NCBI RefSeq assembly: GCF_000019905.1
Contig: NC_010556.1
Coordinates: 150,001 to 214,000, forward strand
Direction: 5' to 3'
Length of the DNA: 64,000 nt
Source: Exiguobacterium artemiae 255-15
GTDB taxonomy: Bacteria; Bacillota; Bacilli; Exiguobacteriales; Exiguobacteriaceae
Shown here: piece by piece, positions 26,861 to 34,456 of the stretch
Layout of the letters: the number at the start of each line of letters is the position of its first letter
Position numbering within the stretch: position 1 is the stretch's first letter
Translations under genes and position numbers: made by a program
Notes under the pieces: generated by a model
What the model was told of the DNA's origin: nothing
The model's database searches: none
The model's input: only the letters and a program-made list of their open reading frames with translations

Positions 26861-27712
26861 ATGGACATAAAAAAATACCGTGTAACACCGGGCGAATCGA
26901 TTCATTTGTCGGATTATCCGACGTCAGATGAAAACCGTATTGCAGAGGATGAGTTACTGGATCAGCACATCCCGAAAAGTGTCGAGGAACTAAAGGAACT
27001 CCACTGGCGTCTGCATGCCGAAGAGAAAAACGGCGTTCTTGTCATCCTGCAAGCGATTGATGCCGGCGGAAAAGATGAAGCCATCAGCTATATCTTCTCG
27101 AATCTCAACGCCCAAGGCCTGCGGACACTGTCCGTCAAAAAACCGTCAGATACGGAGAAAAAGCATGATTATCTCTGGCGGATTCACGAAGGCTTGCCGG
27201 AAAAAGGCGAAGTCGGCATTTTGAACCGGTCGTATTACGAAGAAGTTATCGCACCACGGATTCATGACCTGCTCGAAGAAGAGGAAGTACCGGACGATCA
27301 AGACGTTTGGAAGATGCGTTACCGCCAAATCAATGACTTTGAACGTTATCTCGTCGAGAACGGTTTCCGCGTCGTCAAGTTTCTGTTTAACGTCTCAAAA
27401 GACGAGCAGAAAAAACGATTGCTTGAACGGATCAAAGATCCGAAGAAAAACTTTGAGTTTTCGTTCAGTGACGTCGAAGAGCGGGAGCACTGGGACGAAT
27501 ACCAGGACATCTTTGCCGAGCTTGTCTCGCACACGTCAACGGAACACGCGCCGTGGCATGTCCTGCCGGCCGATGACGAATGGTTCACCCGTTACATCGT
27601 GACAGAGGTCATGAATGACGTCCTGCGTGAAATCGATCCGCAGTATCCGAAGCTGACGGACGAGGATCAGGAAAAACTCGATGAAGCGATTAAAAAGCTG
27701 GAAAACGAATAA
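26861..27712 (+). CDS. polyphosphate kinase 2 family protein
   Basis: Transfers phosphate between polyphosphate and nucleotides; the direction and nucleotide preference cannot be read from sequence. The 283 residues have the PPK2 Walker A loop QAIDAGGKDEAI (Asp67, Gly69, Lys71), the basic lid-region KKPSDTEKKHDYLWRIHEGLPEKGEVGILNRSYYEEV (about 93-129), and the nucleoside-kinase-like helix KFLFNVSKDEQKKRLLERIKDPKKNF. ATG follows GAGGGGG. Monocistronic, with a terminator downstream. Confidence 0.93.
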   Translation: MDIKKYRVTPGESIHLSDYPTSDENRIAEDELLDQHIPKSVEELKELHWRLHAEEKNGVLVILQAIDAGGKDEAISYIFSNLNAQGLRTLSVKKPSDTEKKHDYLWRIHEGLPEKGEVGILNRSYYEEVIAPRIHDLLEEEEVPDDQDVWKMRYRQINDFERYLVENGFRVVKFLFNVSKDEQKKRLLERIKDPKKNFEFSFSDVEEREHWDEYQDIFAELVSHTSTEHAPWHVLPADDEWFTRYIVTEVMNDVLREIDPQYPKLTDEDQEKLDEAIKKLENE

Positions 27713-27748
27713 GAATAAGCGGCTGACAGAACTGTCAGTTCTCAAATG

Positions 27749-27780
27749 AAGGGGACAGATTTTACGATCTGTCTCCTTTA
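27749..27780 (+). terminator. Rho-independent terminator after the PPK2 gene
   Basis: AAGGGGACAGAT pairs with ATCTGTCTCCTT over TTTACG. A smaller perfect dyad, CTGACAG-AA-CTGTCAG, precedes it at 27723-27738. Confidence 0.8.
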
Positions 27781-27861
27781 TTGTGCTGAAAAATGGATTC
27801 CTTTTTAAAGATCGCTGTTATAATCAAGTGGAAGAATCGATCAAGTACTGGAGGAATCAGC

Positions 27862-28200
27862 ATGAATGAATACCCGAATTGTCCGAAATGTGGCTCAGCG
27901 TATACATATGAAGACGGGAATGTATTCGTGTGTCCGGAATGTGCCCATGAATGGACGGCAGCCGATGCAGAAGTGGCGGAAGAAGCCACTGTCATCCGGG
28001 ATGCGAACGGGAACGTATTAAACGATGGTGATACAATTACGGTCATTAAAGACTTAAAAGTGAAGGGCACGTCGCTTGTCGTCAAACAAGGGACCCGTGT
28101 CAAAGGAATCCGTCTCGTCGACGGGGATCATGACATCGATTGCAAGATTGATGGACTCGGTGCGATGAAGTTGAAGTCGGAGTTCGTTAAGAAAATCTAA
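27862..28200 (+). CDS. YjdM/PhnA-family zinc ribbon protein
   Basis: 112 residues. The N-terminal zinc ribbon carries CPKC and CPEC (Cys7, Cys10, Cys24, Cys27), followed by the PhnA C-terminal domain with [27 protein letters not shown] and [20 protein letters not shown]. Despite the historical name, the family is not known to hydrolyse phosphonates and its function is unsettled. The start follows TGGAGGAATC; an in-frame extension upstream is rejected. TATAAT lies at 27819-27824. Single gene with a hairpin terminator after it. Confidence 0.92.
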   Translation: MNEYPNCPKCGSAYTYEDGNVFVCPECAHEWTAADAEVAEEATVIRDANGNVLNDGDTITVIKDLKVKGTSLVVKQGTRVKGIRLVDGDHDIDCKIDGLGAMKLKSEFVKKI

Positions 28201-28207
28201 GCCTACA

Positions 28208-28235
28208 CCGCCCGTCTGACGACGAGGCGGTTTTT
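28208..28235 (+). terminator. Rho-independent terminator after yjdM
   Basis: CCGCC pairs with GGCGG, with a GTC/GAC inner pair, followed by T5. Confidence 0.75.
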
Positions 28236-28262
28236 CATGGATAAAGGGATGGGTTTTCATTC

Positions 28263-28276
28263 AGGACAAATGTCCT
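28263..28276. promoter_or_regulatory. candidate operator upstream of the YdcZ-Crp module
   Basis: The perfect dyad AGGACA-AA-TGTCCT lies 63 bases before the first gene. Its size and symmetry suit a Crp/Fnr-type dimer, and such a regulator is encoded in the operon. The link is inferred. Confidence 0.4.
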
Positions 28277-28338
28277 TTATCATTCAGGAAGACTTCGTTT
28301 AAATGAAGAGAGGAAAATAGAAGAGAGGAGGAACCAGT

Positions 28339-28764
28339 ATGCGTGGAATTTTATTTGCAATCAGCGGCGGTTTTTTTCTGACCCTGCAAAGCGTCGCGAA
28401 CGCCCGGATCAGTAATGGTATCGGCACTTGGCAAGCAGCGACACTGACACAGATGACCGGTTTTGTCGTTGCTTTATTAATCACTTTGATTTTGCGCGAT
28501 CGGACGTTCCGGCAGATGAAGGACGTGAAGGTATTGTATCTATCCGGTGGGGCTCTGGCCGCTGCCGTCCTGTTCAGTAACATGACAGCCGTCCATCTAA
28601 TGGGTGTGACGCTGACGATTTCGTTATTCCTGATTGCCCAGCTCGGACTGGCACTGGTGATTGATTGGAACGGTTGGTTCGGGATGATTAAACGGCGCCT
28701 GCAGTTGCCGCAAGTAATCGGGATTTTAATGATGATCGGCGGCGTGCTGATCTTAAAGTGGTAA
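28339..28764 (+). CDS. YdcZ-family (DMT superfamily) membrane protein, first copy
   Basis: 141 residues with four to five hydrophobic helices, starting GILFAISGGFFLTLQSVANARIS and ending QVIGILMMIGGVLILKW, as in the DUF606/YdcZ half-size transporter family. These five-helix proteins are thought to work as pairs. A second member lies two genes downstream, so the two may form a heterodimeric transporter. The ligand is unknown. ATG follows GAGGAGGAA. Confidence 0.85.
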   Translation: MRGILFAISGGFFLTLQSVANARISNGIGTWQAATLTQMTGFVVALLITLILRDRTFRQMKDVKVLYLSGGALAAAVLFSNMTAVHLMGVTLTISLFLIAQLGLALVIDWNGWFGMIKRRLQLPQVIGILMMIGGVLILKW

Positions 28765-28776
28765 GGGGGAAAGAAC

Positions 28777-29445
28777 GTGGAACAAGCACAACTGGATGAA
28801 TATTTGGACCGGTTTCAGTTGACGGACGTCTTTGCCGGCGGATTACGGGAGCATTTACAACCGGTCGCTTTTCAAGCCGGAGACTGGCTGTGCCGTCAAG
28901 GCGACGCGGCGGACCGGATGTACTTGTTGCTCGAAGGGAAGCTGAAGATTACCCATATGTCAGCGACCGGAAAACGGCTTGTCTTATCCTTTAAGCATCC
29001 GTTTGATCTGGTCGGCGATATCGAATACGTCCGCCGGACCCCGTTGATGAATACGGTCGAAGCGGTCACGCCGGTCAAAGCCGTCAGCATCTCCTATGCG
29101 GCACTCGAGCAAAAGGGTGCTGACAATCCGGCATTGCTCCGGTTTTTACTTGAGACGATTACGATGAAATTTGAGCTGAAATCACACTCGATGAGCTTTA
29201 ATCTGCTGTATCCGGTTGAGGTCCGGCTCGCCAGTTATCTCTTATCGATGACACCGGAAACACCGACGTTACCGGTCAGCGATCTGGTTGATGCGGCGGA
29301 TCTGATCGGAACAAGTTACCGTCACCTGAATCGTGTCCTGCGTCAGTTCAGTCAGGATAATCTGATTGAACGGACGAACCGGACGATTACGATTATCGAC
29401 CGGGAGGGTTTGACGGAACGGGTCGGCGAAAGTATCTATGAGTAA
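28777..29445 (+). CDS. Crp/Fnr-family transcriptional regulator
   Basis: 222 residues: a cyclic-nucleotide-binding-type beta barrel (about 20-120, with LCRQGDAADRMYLLLEGKLKITHMSATGKRLVLSF), a dimer helix, and a C-terminal winged helix whose recognition helix lies in LIGTSYRHLNRVLRQFSQDN (about 178-197). It resembles the YeiL type. No cysteine cluster of Fnr kind is present. The start is GTG after AAGGGGGAAAG. It sits between two ydcZ genes with 12-base gaps, so it most likely regulates them. Confidence 0.9.
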   Translation: MEQAQLDEYLDRFQLTDVFAGGLREHLQPVAFQAGDWLCRQGDAADRMYLLLEGKLKITHMSATGKRLVLSFKHPFDLVGDIEYVRRTPLMNTVEAVTPVKAVSISYAALEQKGADNPALLRFLLETITMKFELKSHSMSFNLLYPVEVRLASYLLSMTPETPTLPVSDLVDAADLIGTSYRHLNRVLRQFSQDNLIERTNRTITIIDREGLTERVGESIYE

Positions 29446-29457
29446 GGAGGAAACAAG

Positions 29458-29928
29458 ATGACACTTGGAATAGTTCTGGCCTTATTCGGCGGGATGATGG
29501 TCTGTATTCAAAATACGTTTAATGCCAAGGTCAAGGAACAGGTCGGGGCATGGGCGACAACGACGCTTGTCCTCGGACTCGGATTCCTGGCGTCGCTGAC
29601 AATCGGACTGCTTGTTGAAGGTGGCGGTCTTTTTTCGACGAGTGGGATGCAACCGTGGTTTTGGTTCAGCGGCATCATCGGAGTCGGCGTCGTTTTGTGC
29701 GTAACGCAAGGGGTGCAACAGCTCGGACCAAGTTACGCAATCTCGATCGTCATGGTCTCGCAAATCCTGTTTGCCTTGCTGTGGGATACACTCGGTTGGT
29801 TCGGACTCGATCAAGTCGCGTTCACCTGGACGAAAGCTGTCGGCGTCGTCCTGATTGGCGGCGGTGTTTTATTGTTCCAACTCGGCGGCAAATTGACCGA
29901 ACGACGGATGTTACGAAAAGGAGCCTGA
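29458..29928 (+). CDS. YdcZ-family (DMT superfamily) membrane protein, second copy
   Basis: 156 residues with five hydrophobic helices; the N-terminus LGIVLALFGGMMVCIQNTFNAKVKEQVGAW aligns with the first copy (GGFFLTLQSVANARISNGIGTW), showing that they are paralogs. It is co-transcribed with the regulator (12-base gap) and with the HAD gene that starts three bases after its stop. The two copies differ enough to suggest specialised partners rather than a recent duplication. Confidence 0.85.
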   Translation: MTLGIVLALFGGMMVCIQNTFNAKVKEQVGAWATTTLVLGLGFLASLTIGLLVEGGGLFSTSGMQPWFWFSGIIGVGVVLCVTQGVQQLGPSYAISIVMVSQILFALLWDTLGWFGLDQVAFTWTKAVGVVLIGGGVLLFQLGGKLTERRMLRKGA

Positions 29929-29931
29929 CAG

Positions 29932-30645
29932 ATGAACTACACGACATTGTTATTTGATATCGATCATACATTACTTGATTTTGATGCGACGGAACGCGCG
30001 GCCTTGCGGCAACTGTTTGAAGACGAGCAGCTCGAATGGACAGAAGAGCGGGAAGCCCGTTACCGGACAATCAACCGCTCCTTGTGGCAGGCACTTGAAC
30101 GGGGCGAGATAACACGGCAGGAAGTGATCACATCACGGTTCGTGACGTTTTTTGCCGAGCAGGGCCGGACGGTCGACGGCAGTCGAATGGATACGCGTTA
30201 CCGCGCGTACTTGAGTCAAGGGACGGAATTGATTGCAGGGGCAATCGAGTTGCTCGACTCACTCAAAGAGAAGTATCAGCTGTATGTCGTGACGAACGGT
30301 GTCGCAGCAACGCAACGGGCTCGGCTCAAAGGATCCGGTTTGGCTCCTTATTTTGACGGAATTTTTGTCTCGGAAGAAACCGGCTATCAAAAACCGATGC
30401 CAGCCTTTTTTGATTACGTGTTTGACCGAATCCCGAACGTGAGACGTGACCAGACGATAATTATCGGCGACTCGTTGACGGCAGATATTCAGGGCGGCAT
30501 CTTGGCAGGCATTGCGACATGCTGGTTTAATCCTACTCATGCCGCGGCGCCGGCGGAACTGATGCCGACCTATACGATCAATCAGCTTAATCAGCTTGTG
30601 ACGCTGCTTGGGACGAAAGAGGTAGTTTGGACAACCTCGAAATAA
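29932..30645 (+). CDS. YjjG-family noncanonical pyrimidine nucleotidase (HAD)
   Basis: 237-residue HAD hydrolase. Motif I is DIDHTLLDFD (nucleophile Asp9, acid Asp11), motif II TNG near 120, motif III the Lys of QKP, and motif IV IIGDSLTADIQGG. This matches the YjjG/YfnB group that dephosphorylates nucleoside monophosphates, including damaged pyrimidines. It begins three bases after the upstream ydcZ stop, so the four-gene operon is ydcZ-crp-ydcZ-yjjG. Whether the nucleotidase shares their role is unknown. Confidence 0.9.
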   Translation: MNYTTLLFDIDHTLLDFDATERAALRQLFEDEQLEWTEEREARYRTINRSLWQALERGEITRQEVITSRFVTFFAEQGRTVDGSRMDTRYRAYLSQGTELIAGAIELLDSLKEKYQLYVVTNGVAATQRARLKGSGLAPYFDGIFVSEETGYQKPMPAFFDYVFDRIPNVRRDQTIIIGDSLTADIQGGILAGIATCWFNPTHAAAPAELMPTYTINQLNQLVTLLGTKEVVWTTSK

Positions 30646-30666
30646 AATCTAAGTCATGAGATGGAT

Positions 30667-30695
30667 TTAACATATCCTGGATACCATCCGATAAT
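30667..30695 (+). promoter_or_regulatory. SigA promoter of the attenuated GNAT gene
   Basis: TTAACA (30667-30672) and GATAAT (30690-30695) are separated by 17 nt. Transcription would start near 30702, some 10 nt before the leader ORF ribosome site. Confidence 0.55.
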
Positions 30696-30723
30696 AATGA
30701 AAAGATTACGAAAGGAGGCGATC

Positions 30724-30771
30724 ATGGTGAACATGACGCAAACAAAACAGGAAACGGGGCACGACGTGTAA
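30724..30771 (+). CDS. 15-residue leader peptide
   Basis: Short ORF encoding MVNMTQTKQETGHDV, preceded by a consensus AGGAGG at 30713-30718. An in-frame GTG follows as the second codon. Its last codons form the 5' arm of a terminator-like hairpin (see the next entry), and its TAA stop lies inside that hairpin. This is the layout of leader peptides that sense ribosome stalling ahead of resistance genes. The peptide sequence matches no leader I know. Its translation is inferred from the ribosome site. Confidence 0.5.
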   Translation: MVNMTQTKQETGHDV

Positions 30772-30797
30772 CCCGTTTTTCTTAAAAAAACGGGGGG
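30752..30797 (+). promoter_or_regulatory. attenuator: mutually exclusive hairpins before a GNAT gene
   Basis: Segment 1, AAACGGG (30752-30758), pairs with segment 2, CCCGTTT (30772-30778), to form a terminator with CAC/GTG inside and a T5CTT tail. Segment 2 as CCCGTTTTT (30772-30780) can instead pair with segment 3, AAAAACGGG (30786-30794). This second hairpin covers the GGGGGG (30792-30797) that is the ribosome site of the acetyltransferase. Which state gives expression cannot be decided from sequence. Confidence 0.55.
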
Positions 30798-30803
30798 ATG
30801 GAT

Positions 30804-31244
30804 ATGCAGATTGAATTACGCCCAGTCACGAACGAGAACTGGGAAGCCTGCTGTGCGCTTGAATTGACGGCGGAACAACAGGGATTTATAGAACCGAACG
30901 TCTACTCGATTGCCCAGGCTGGTTTTGAGCCGGCGCTCGTCATGCGGGCGATTTATGCAGCGGATGAGTTAACCGGATTTTTGATGTACAATTCGGAACG
31001 GGAAGAACTGGACGGCTACTGGATTTACCGCTTGATGGTTGATCACCGCCATCAAGGGGCAGGAATCGGCCGGGAAGCAGTGCGGTTATTGCTTGCGGAA
31101 ATGCAACAGCTTCCGCAAGCGGCGTGTATCGTCGTCGGTTACCATCCGGATAATCACGTGGCGCATCAGCTGTATGGACGACTCGGCTTTATCGATTACG
31201 GGGACCGGTTCGGCAAAGAGATGGCGGTCCGGTATACGTTTTAA
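30804..31244 (+). CDS. GNAT-family N-acetyltransferase
   Basis: 146 residues. The acetyl-CoA loop is HQGAGIGREAVRLLL (about 75-89), followed by VGYHPDNHVAHQLYGRLGF and IDYGDRFGKEMAVRY at the C-terminus. The overall pattern resembles the BltD spermine/spermidine acetyltransferase type, though the substrate is not determined. The start at 30804 is preferred because GGGGGG ends six bases before it; the in-frame ATG at 30798 abuts that site. A leader peptide and alternative hairpins precede it. Confidence 0.87.
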   Translation: MQIELRPVTNENWEACCALELTAEQQGFIEPNVYSIAQAGFEPALVMRAIYAADELTGFLMYNSEREELDGYWIYRLMVDHRHQGAGIGREAVRLLLAEMQQLPQAACIVVGYHPDNHVAHQLYGRLGFIDYGDRFGKEMAVRYTF

Positions 31245-31247
31245 GCC

Positions 31248-31278
31248 AAAAGATCTTAGCCCCGCTAAGGTCTTTTTT
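31248..31278 (+). terminator. Rho-independent terminator after the GNAT gene
   Basis: AAAAGATCTTAGC pairs with GCTAAGGTCTTTT over CCC, ending in T6. Confidence 0.9.
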
Positions 31279-31296
31279 AGTGGAATGGATATTTTT

Positions 31297-31322
31297 TGAA
31301 ACCTTTTCATACATTCGACGCT
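31297..31322 (+). promoter_or_regulatory. ECF-type promoter of the second sigma factor
   Basis: TGAAAC (31297-31302) and CGCT (31319-31322) are separated by 16 nt, the usual ECF layout. It sits 27 bases before the sigma gene, suggesting autoregulation. Confidence 0.6.
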
Positions 31323-31348
31323 CTAATCAGTAAAAGGAGGGGAAGGAA

Positions 31349-31894
31349 TTGGACTTACGAACAAAGCACACGGAGCTTGTCCGGCGCGCCATCAAGCAGG
31401 ACGAGGCAGCATTTGAACAATTGATTCTCCTACATAATGAACAGCTCTACCGGACGGCCTACGTCTATGTTAAAAACGAGCAGGATGCGCTCGACGTCGT
31501 CCAGGAAACGGTCTACAAAGCCTTCATTTCCATTGGACAAGTCAAAGAACCCAAATACTTCGTGACCTGGCTGACGAAAATTCTGATTCGGAACTGTTAC
31601 CGTGTTCTGAACCAACAGACAGCGGTAGCGGATCTCATTGAACAGATTCCGGTGAAGGAATCTTCACGGGAAGAACATCTCGACTTGATTGATGCGTTGT
31701 CGCACCTGCGAAAAGAATACCGGGATGTTTTGGTGCTCTTTTATTTTCACGATGTCCCGATGAAGGAGATTGCTTCGTTTATCGGCATCACCTTGAATAC
31801 GGTCAAGACATACCTGAGACGTGGACGAGAAGAATTAAAAAAACAGTTGGGGGGACTCGATTATGTCGAAGCACGATCTTCAAAAGGAGTATGA
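31349..31894 (+). CDS. ECF sigma factor
   Basis: 181 residues with sigma region 2 (about 12-80: AAFEQLILLHNEQLYRTAYVYVKNEQDALDVVQETVYKAF, YFVTWLTKILIRNCYR) and region 4 (about 112-170: LRKEYRDVLVLFYFHDVPMKEIASFIGITLNTVKTYLRRGREELKK). The start is TTG after AAAGGAGGGGAAGG. The stop lies 32 bases inside the next gene, so sigma and anti-sigma are coupled. The DUF4179-type partner suggests the SigV/SigI-like envelope-stress group; the signal is unknown. Confidence 0.92.
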   Translation: MDLRTKHTELVRRAIKQDEAAFEQLILLHNEQLYRTAYVYVKNEQDALDVVQETVYKAFISIGQVKEPKYFVTWLTKILIRNCYRVLNQQTAVADLIEQIPVKESSREEHLDLIDALSHLRKEYRDVLVLFYFHDVPMKEIASFIGITLNTVKTYLRRGREELKKQLGGLDYVEARSSKGV

Positions 31895-33224
31895 CCAGAT
31901 TCCGGTACCGCAGGCCGCCTTACAGGAGCGGATTCGGCAGGGAATAAAGCAGGGGAAGCGCGAGCAACAAATCAAACGGCCGAAACGTCTGCGACGTCTG
32001 GTTGTTTCGACGGGACTGGCGGCATCACTGTTGATCACATCGACATTCGTCATCCCGTCCTTTGCGACGGCGATGGCAAAAGTACCGTTACTCGGTCAGA
32101 TGTACCGACCGTTCCTTGAACAGGAAAATACCGGTACTGCGATTGGTCAAAAACAACTCGCGACCACCATCCACCAAGTCGCAAGTGATCAGGGAATTGA
32201 TATCCAGGTCATCGATGCCTATTACGACGGGGCAACGATCGGGATGAACCTGATAGCAACCGTGGTCCCGGATGTGAAGCCAGAAATTCGGTCAGGGCTA
32301 TATGAACTGTTTAAAGGAGATCAACGTTTTGCCGGGACGGAGACGAAAGAAGTGGTTCAGTTCAAGCAGGTCAAAGGGATATGGCAAGCACGAATTGAAT
32401 ATACACTCGGTGAAATTAAACTGCAGGATAAAATCCAGATTCCGGTCGTGTTGACAGACGTATTCGGCGTCCATGGAAACTGGACGTTCAACGTTCCGGT
32501 CAAGCGGCTTCCTGTCACTGAACAAGTTTACGGGACAACGGTCAAAAATCCGATATACCGGACAGATATCACGCTGAATCGGTTGATTCAGGGCAAAGGC
32601 AGCACCTCGTTCGACTACACGACTCGCTCGCCGAAAAAAGAACGCGCCCGTGTTGAGATGACGTTGCTCGATCAGTTCGGTAAGGAAATCATCCGTAACT
32701 GGACATGGTCGACTCAATCTGTCAAACGGACAAAAACGGCAACGGAAGCCGTCGAACAGTCACGGTTAATTCTCGGGAACTATGTGATTCCAAAAGGGAG
32801 CTATCTGTTGCAGCCTTCTTTGCGAATTGATTTAAAGACACAACCAATTCCGCTAACTAAGCCGTTACCATACCGCGAGCAGTCGGAAACGCATCCGCTC
32901 AAGATGGAAATCACATCGATTGAGACAACATCCGAGCAAGTCGTCGTTGAATTTTCAACGAATTCCCGCTCGTCTCAATTTGATACGAAGCTTGATATCC
33001 GTAACTCGATGTATTTACTGAAGGGAACAGAACCACCGGACGGTCGGGAAATCAAAGCAAAAGTCACGGTTCTCGATGCGGACAAACAGACGTTCCGGGC
33101 GACGTTCCAACTGCCGGAACCATCTGAACACACGCGGGAAGAATATTATCTCGAAACGGGTTACAGCAATACCCTCGTCAATACACCACTTGAATTACAA
33201 CCGATTCCGTTTACGGTCGACTAA
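31863..33224 (+). CDS. DUF4179-type anti-sigma factor
   Basis: 453 residues. A short basic cytoplasmic N-terminus (1-45) is followed by one transmembrane helix (about 46-66) and a large extracytoplasmic beta-rich region. The segment SFATAMAKVPLLGQMYRPFLEQ just after the helix is typical of DUF4179 anti-sigma proteins, followed by IHQVASDQGIDIQVIDAYYDGATIGMNLI. It probably holds the adjacent sigma factor at the membrane until a surface stress is sensed. The gene overlaps the sigma gene by 32 bases. No zinc motif is expected in this family. Confidence 0.88.
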   Translation: MSKHDLQKEYDQIPVPQAALQERIRQGIKQGKREQQIKRPKRLRRLVVSTGLAASLLITSTFVIPSFATAMAKVPLLGQMYRPFLEQENTGTAIGQKQLATTIHQVASDQGIDIQVIDAYYDGATIGMNLIATVVPDVKPEIRSGLYELFKGDQRFAGTETKEVVQFKQVKGIWQARIEYTLGEIKLQDKIQIPVVLTDVFGVHGNWTFNVPVKRLPVTEQVYGTTVKNPIYRTDITLNRLIQGKGSTSFDYTTRSPKKERARVEMTLLDQFGKEIIRNWTWSTQSVKRTKTATEAVEQSRLILGNYVIPKGSYLLQPSLRIDLKTQPIPLTKPLPYREQSETHPLKMEITSIETTSEQVVVEFSTNSRSSQFDTKLDIRNSMYLLKGTEPPDGREIKAKVTVLDADKQTFRATFQLPEPSEHTREEYYLETGYSNTLVNTPLELQPIPFTVD

Positions 33225-33287
33225 CAGGAAAACCGGACCCGATGTCGAACTCCAAACGAATAGCAATTGAATAAGGAGTGGGAGAGT

Positions 33288-33767
33288 ATGAACGTACGGG
33301 CAATGACCGCAACCGATTATCCGGAAGTCGGACGGATTTACCAACAGGGAATCGAAACCCAAAATGCGACATTTCGGACGGAAGTACCGCCGTTTGATTA
33401 CTGGGATGCCCATCACCACAAGCACAGTCGGCTGGTAGCGGAAGAAGACGGAAAGTTGCTCGGATGGGTCGCAATCAGTCCGTTTTCGTCGATTCCCGCT
33501 TATCGAGGAGTCGCGGAAGTCAGTTTATACATTGACGAAAAGCTCCGCGGAAAAGGCGTCGGTACTGCATTGATGCAAGCTGTCATTGAAGCGAGTGAAG
33601 CAGCCGGCATCTGGACGCTGCATTCGCAAATCTTTCCGGAAAACACGGCCAGTCTGAAACTCCATCAACGGTTTGGTTTCCGGGAAGTCGGCCGGCGGGA
33701 ACGGATCGGACAATTGGCCGGCGTCTGGCGGGATACGATTTTACTGGAGCGCAGAAGTCGGATCTAA
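33288..33767 (+). CDS. GNAT acetyltransferase, phosphinothricin-acetyltransferase-like
   Basis: About 159 residues. The fold is recognisable from VRAMTATDYPEVGRIYQQGIETQNATFRTEVP, SRLVAEEDGKLLGWVAISPFSS, the acetyl-CoA loop EKLRGKGVGTALMQAVI, and the end QIFPENTASLKLHQRFGFREVGRRERIGQ. This matches the Pat/YwnH/MddA group that acetylates phosphinothricin or methionine sulfoximine; the natural substrate is not known. ATG 33288 follows AAGGAGTGGGAG. An in-frame TTG upstream overlaps that ribosome site. Confidence 0.9.
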   Translation: MNVRAMTATDYPEVGRIYQQGIETQNATFRTEVPPFDYWDAHHHKHSRLVAEEDGKLLGWVAISPFSSIPAYRGVAEVSLYIDEKLRGKGVGTALMQAVIEASEAAGIWTLHSQIFPENTASLKLHQRFGFREVGRRERIGQLAGVWRDTILLERRSRI

Positions 33768-33780
33768 CAGCAGTTGTAAA

Positions 33781-33815
33781 AAGGGAAGGCGGATGTCAAA
33801 TCCGTCTTCCTTTTT
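33781..33815. terminator. bidirectional terminator
   Basis: AAGGGAAGGCGGAT pairs with ATCCGTCTTCCTTTTT between converging genes. Confidence 0.85.
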
Positions 33816-33821
33816 CGTTCA

Positions 33822-34379
33822 TCAGTTTTGTTTTGTCAGAACGAAAGCAAAAACCTGTTCACCTTTTTTTACGGTAACGTTTTCGGGCCCCTGAATGTCA
33901 TTAAACGGATTCGACGAGAGTTTTCCGTCTGCTGATAGTTGGCGGAGAAAAAGGACATTATAATCCGTGAGTGTGAACTCACTTGACGGATTTTGTGTGT
34001 TGACGGCATCCGGTTTAATCTTTAAGTCTTCATGCGCCCGGAAACTGCCTCCGTCCAAATTGGCACCGAAGCGGACGGATTTGCTTGAGGAAGATTGGAC
34101 GATCCGCAACGTCGAGTCATAGGTTTTCGCGGGAATTTCCATATAAAAGAGCGTCCGTTCTTTATGATTGGGTAAGTACTCGATGCCTTTCAAAAGATAT
34201 GGTTTCTTGAGTTTACCTTTCAAGTGAAAGGCCGCAATCTCCTGATCATTGATAGCAGCAAAAGCTTGTTCACCAGCTTTTAGTTTGAGCGGTGTCACCG
34301 TCACCGTTTCTTTTTGAGGTGCCAGGCAACCGCTGAGGGAGAAAGCAGTCAGTAAGCAGATCATCCAAAATTTTCTCAT
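33822..34379 (-). CDS. lipoprotein, paralog A
   Basis: About 185 residues. The start at 34379 gives a lipoprotein signal peptide MRKFWMICLLTAFSLSGC, with lipobox LSGC and the lipidated Cys18. The mature part shares clear similarity with the next gene upstream, for example HLKGKLKKPYLLKGIEYLPNHKERTLF against KLKGTLKTTHWLKGVEYLPNKKERTLF, and VTVKKGEQVFAFVLTKQN against the partner's end. No known domain is recognised. It is anchored on the outer face of the membrane. Confidence 0.82.
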   Translation of the reverse strand: MRKFWMICLLTAFSLSGCLAPQKETVTVTPLKLKAGEQAFAAINDQEIAAFHLKGKLKKPYLLKGIEYLPNHKERTLFYMEIPAKTYDSTLRIVQSSSSKSVRFGANLDGGSFRAHEDLKIKPDAVNTQNPSSEFTLTDYNVLFLRQLSADGKLSSNPFNDIQGPENVTVKKGEQVFAFVLTKQN

Positions 34380-34456
34380 GGAAAAAACATCCTTTCTTAA
34401 AAGAATTACGGTAACAAACAAAAAACGTCTTGTCGAGAGACAAAACGCCAAACGCC

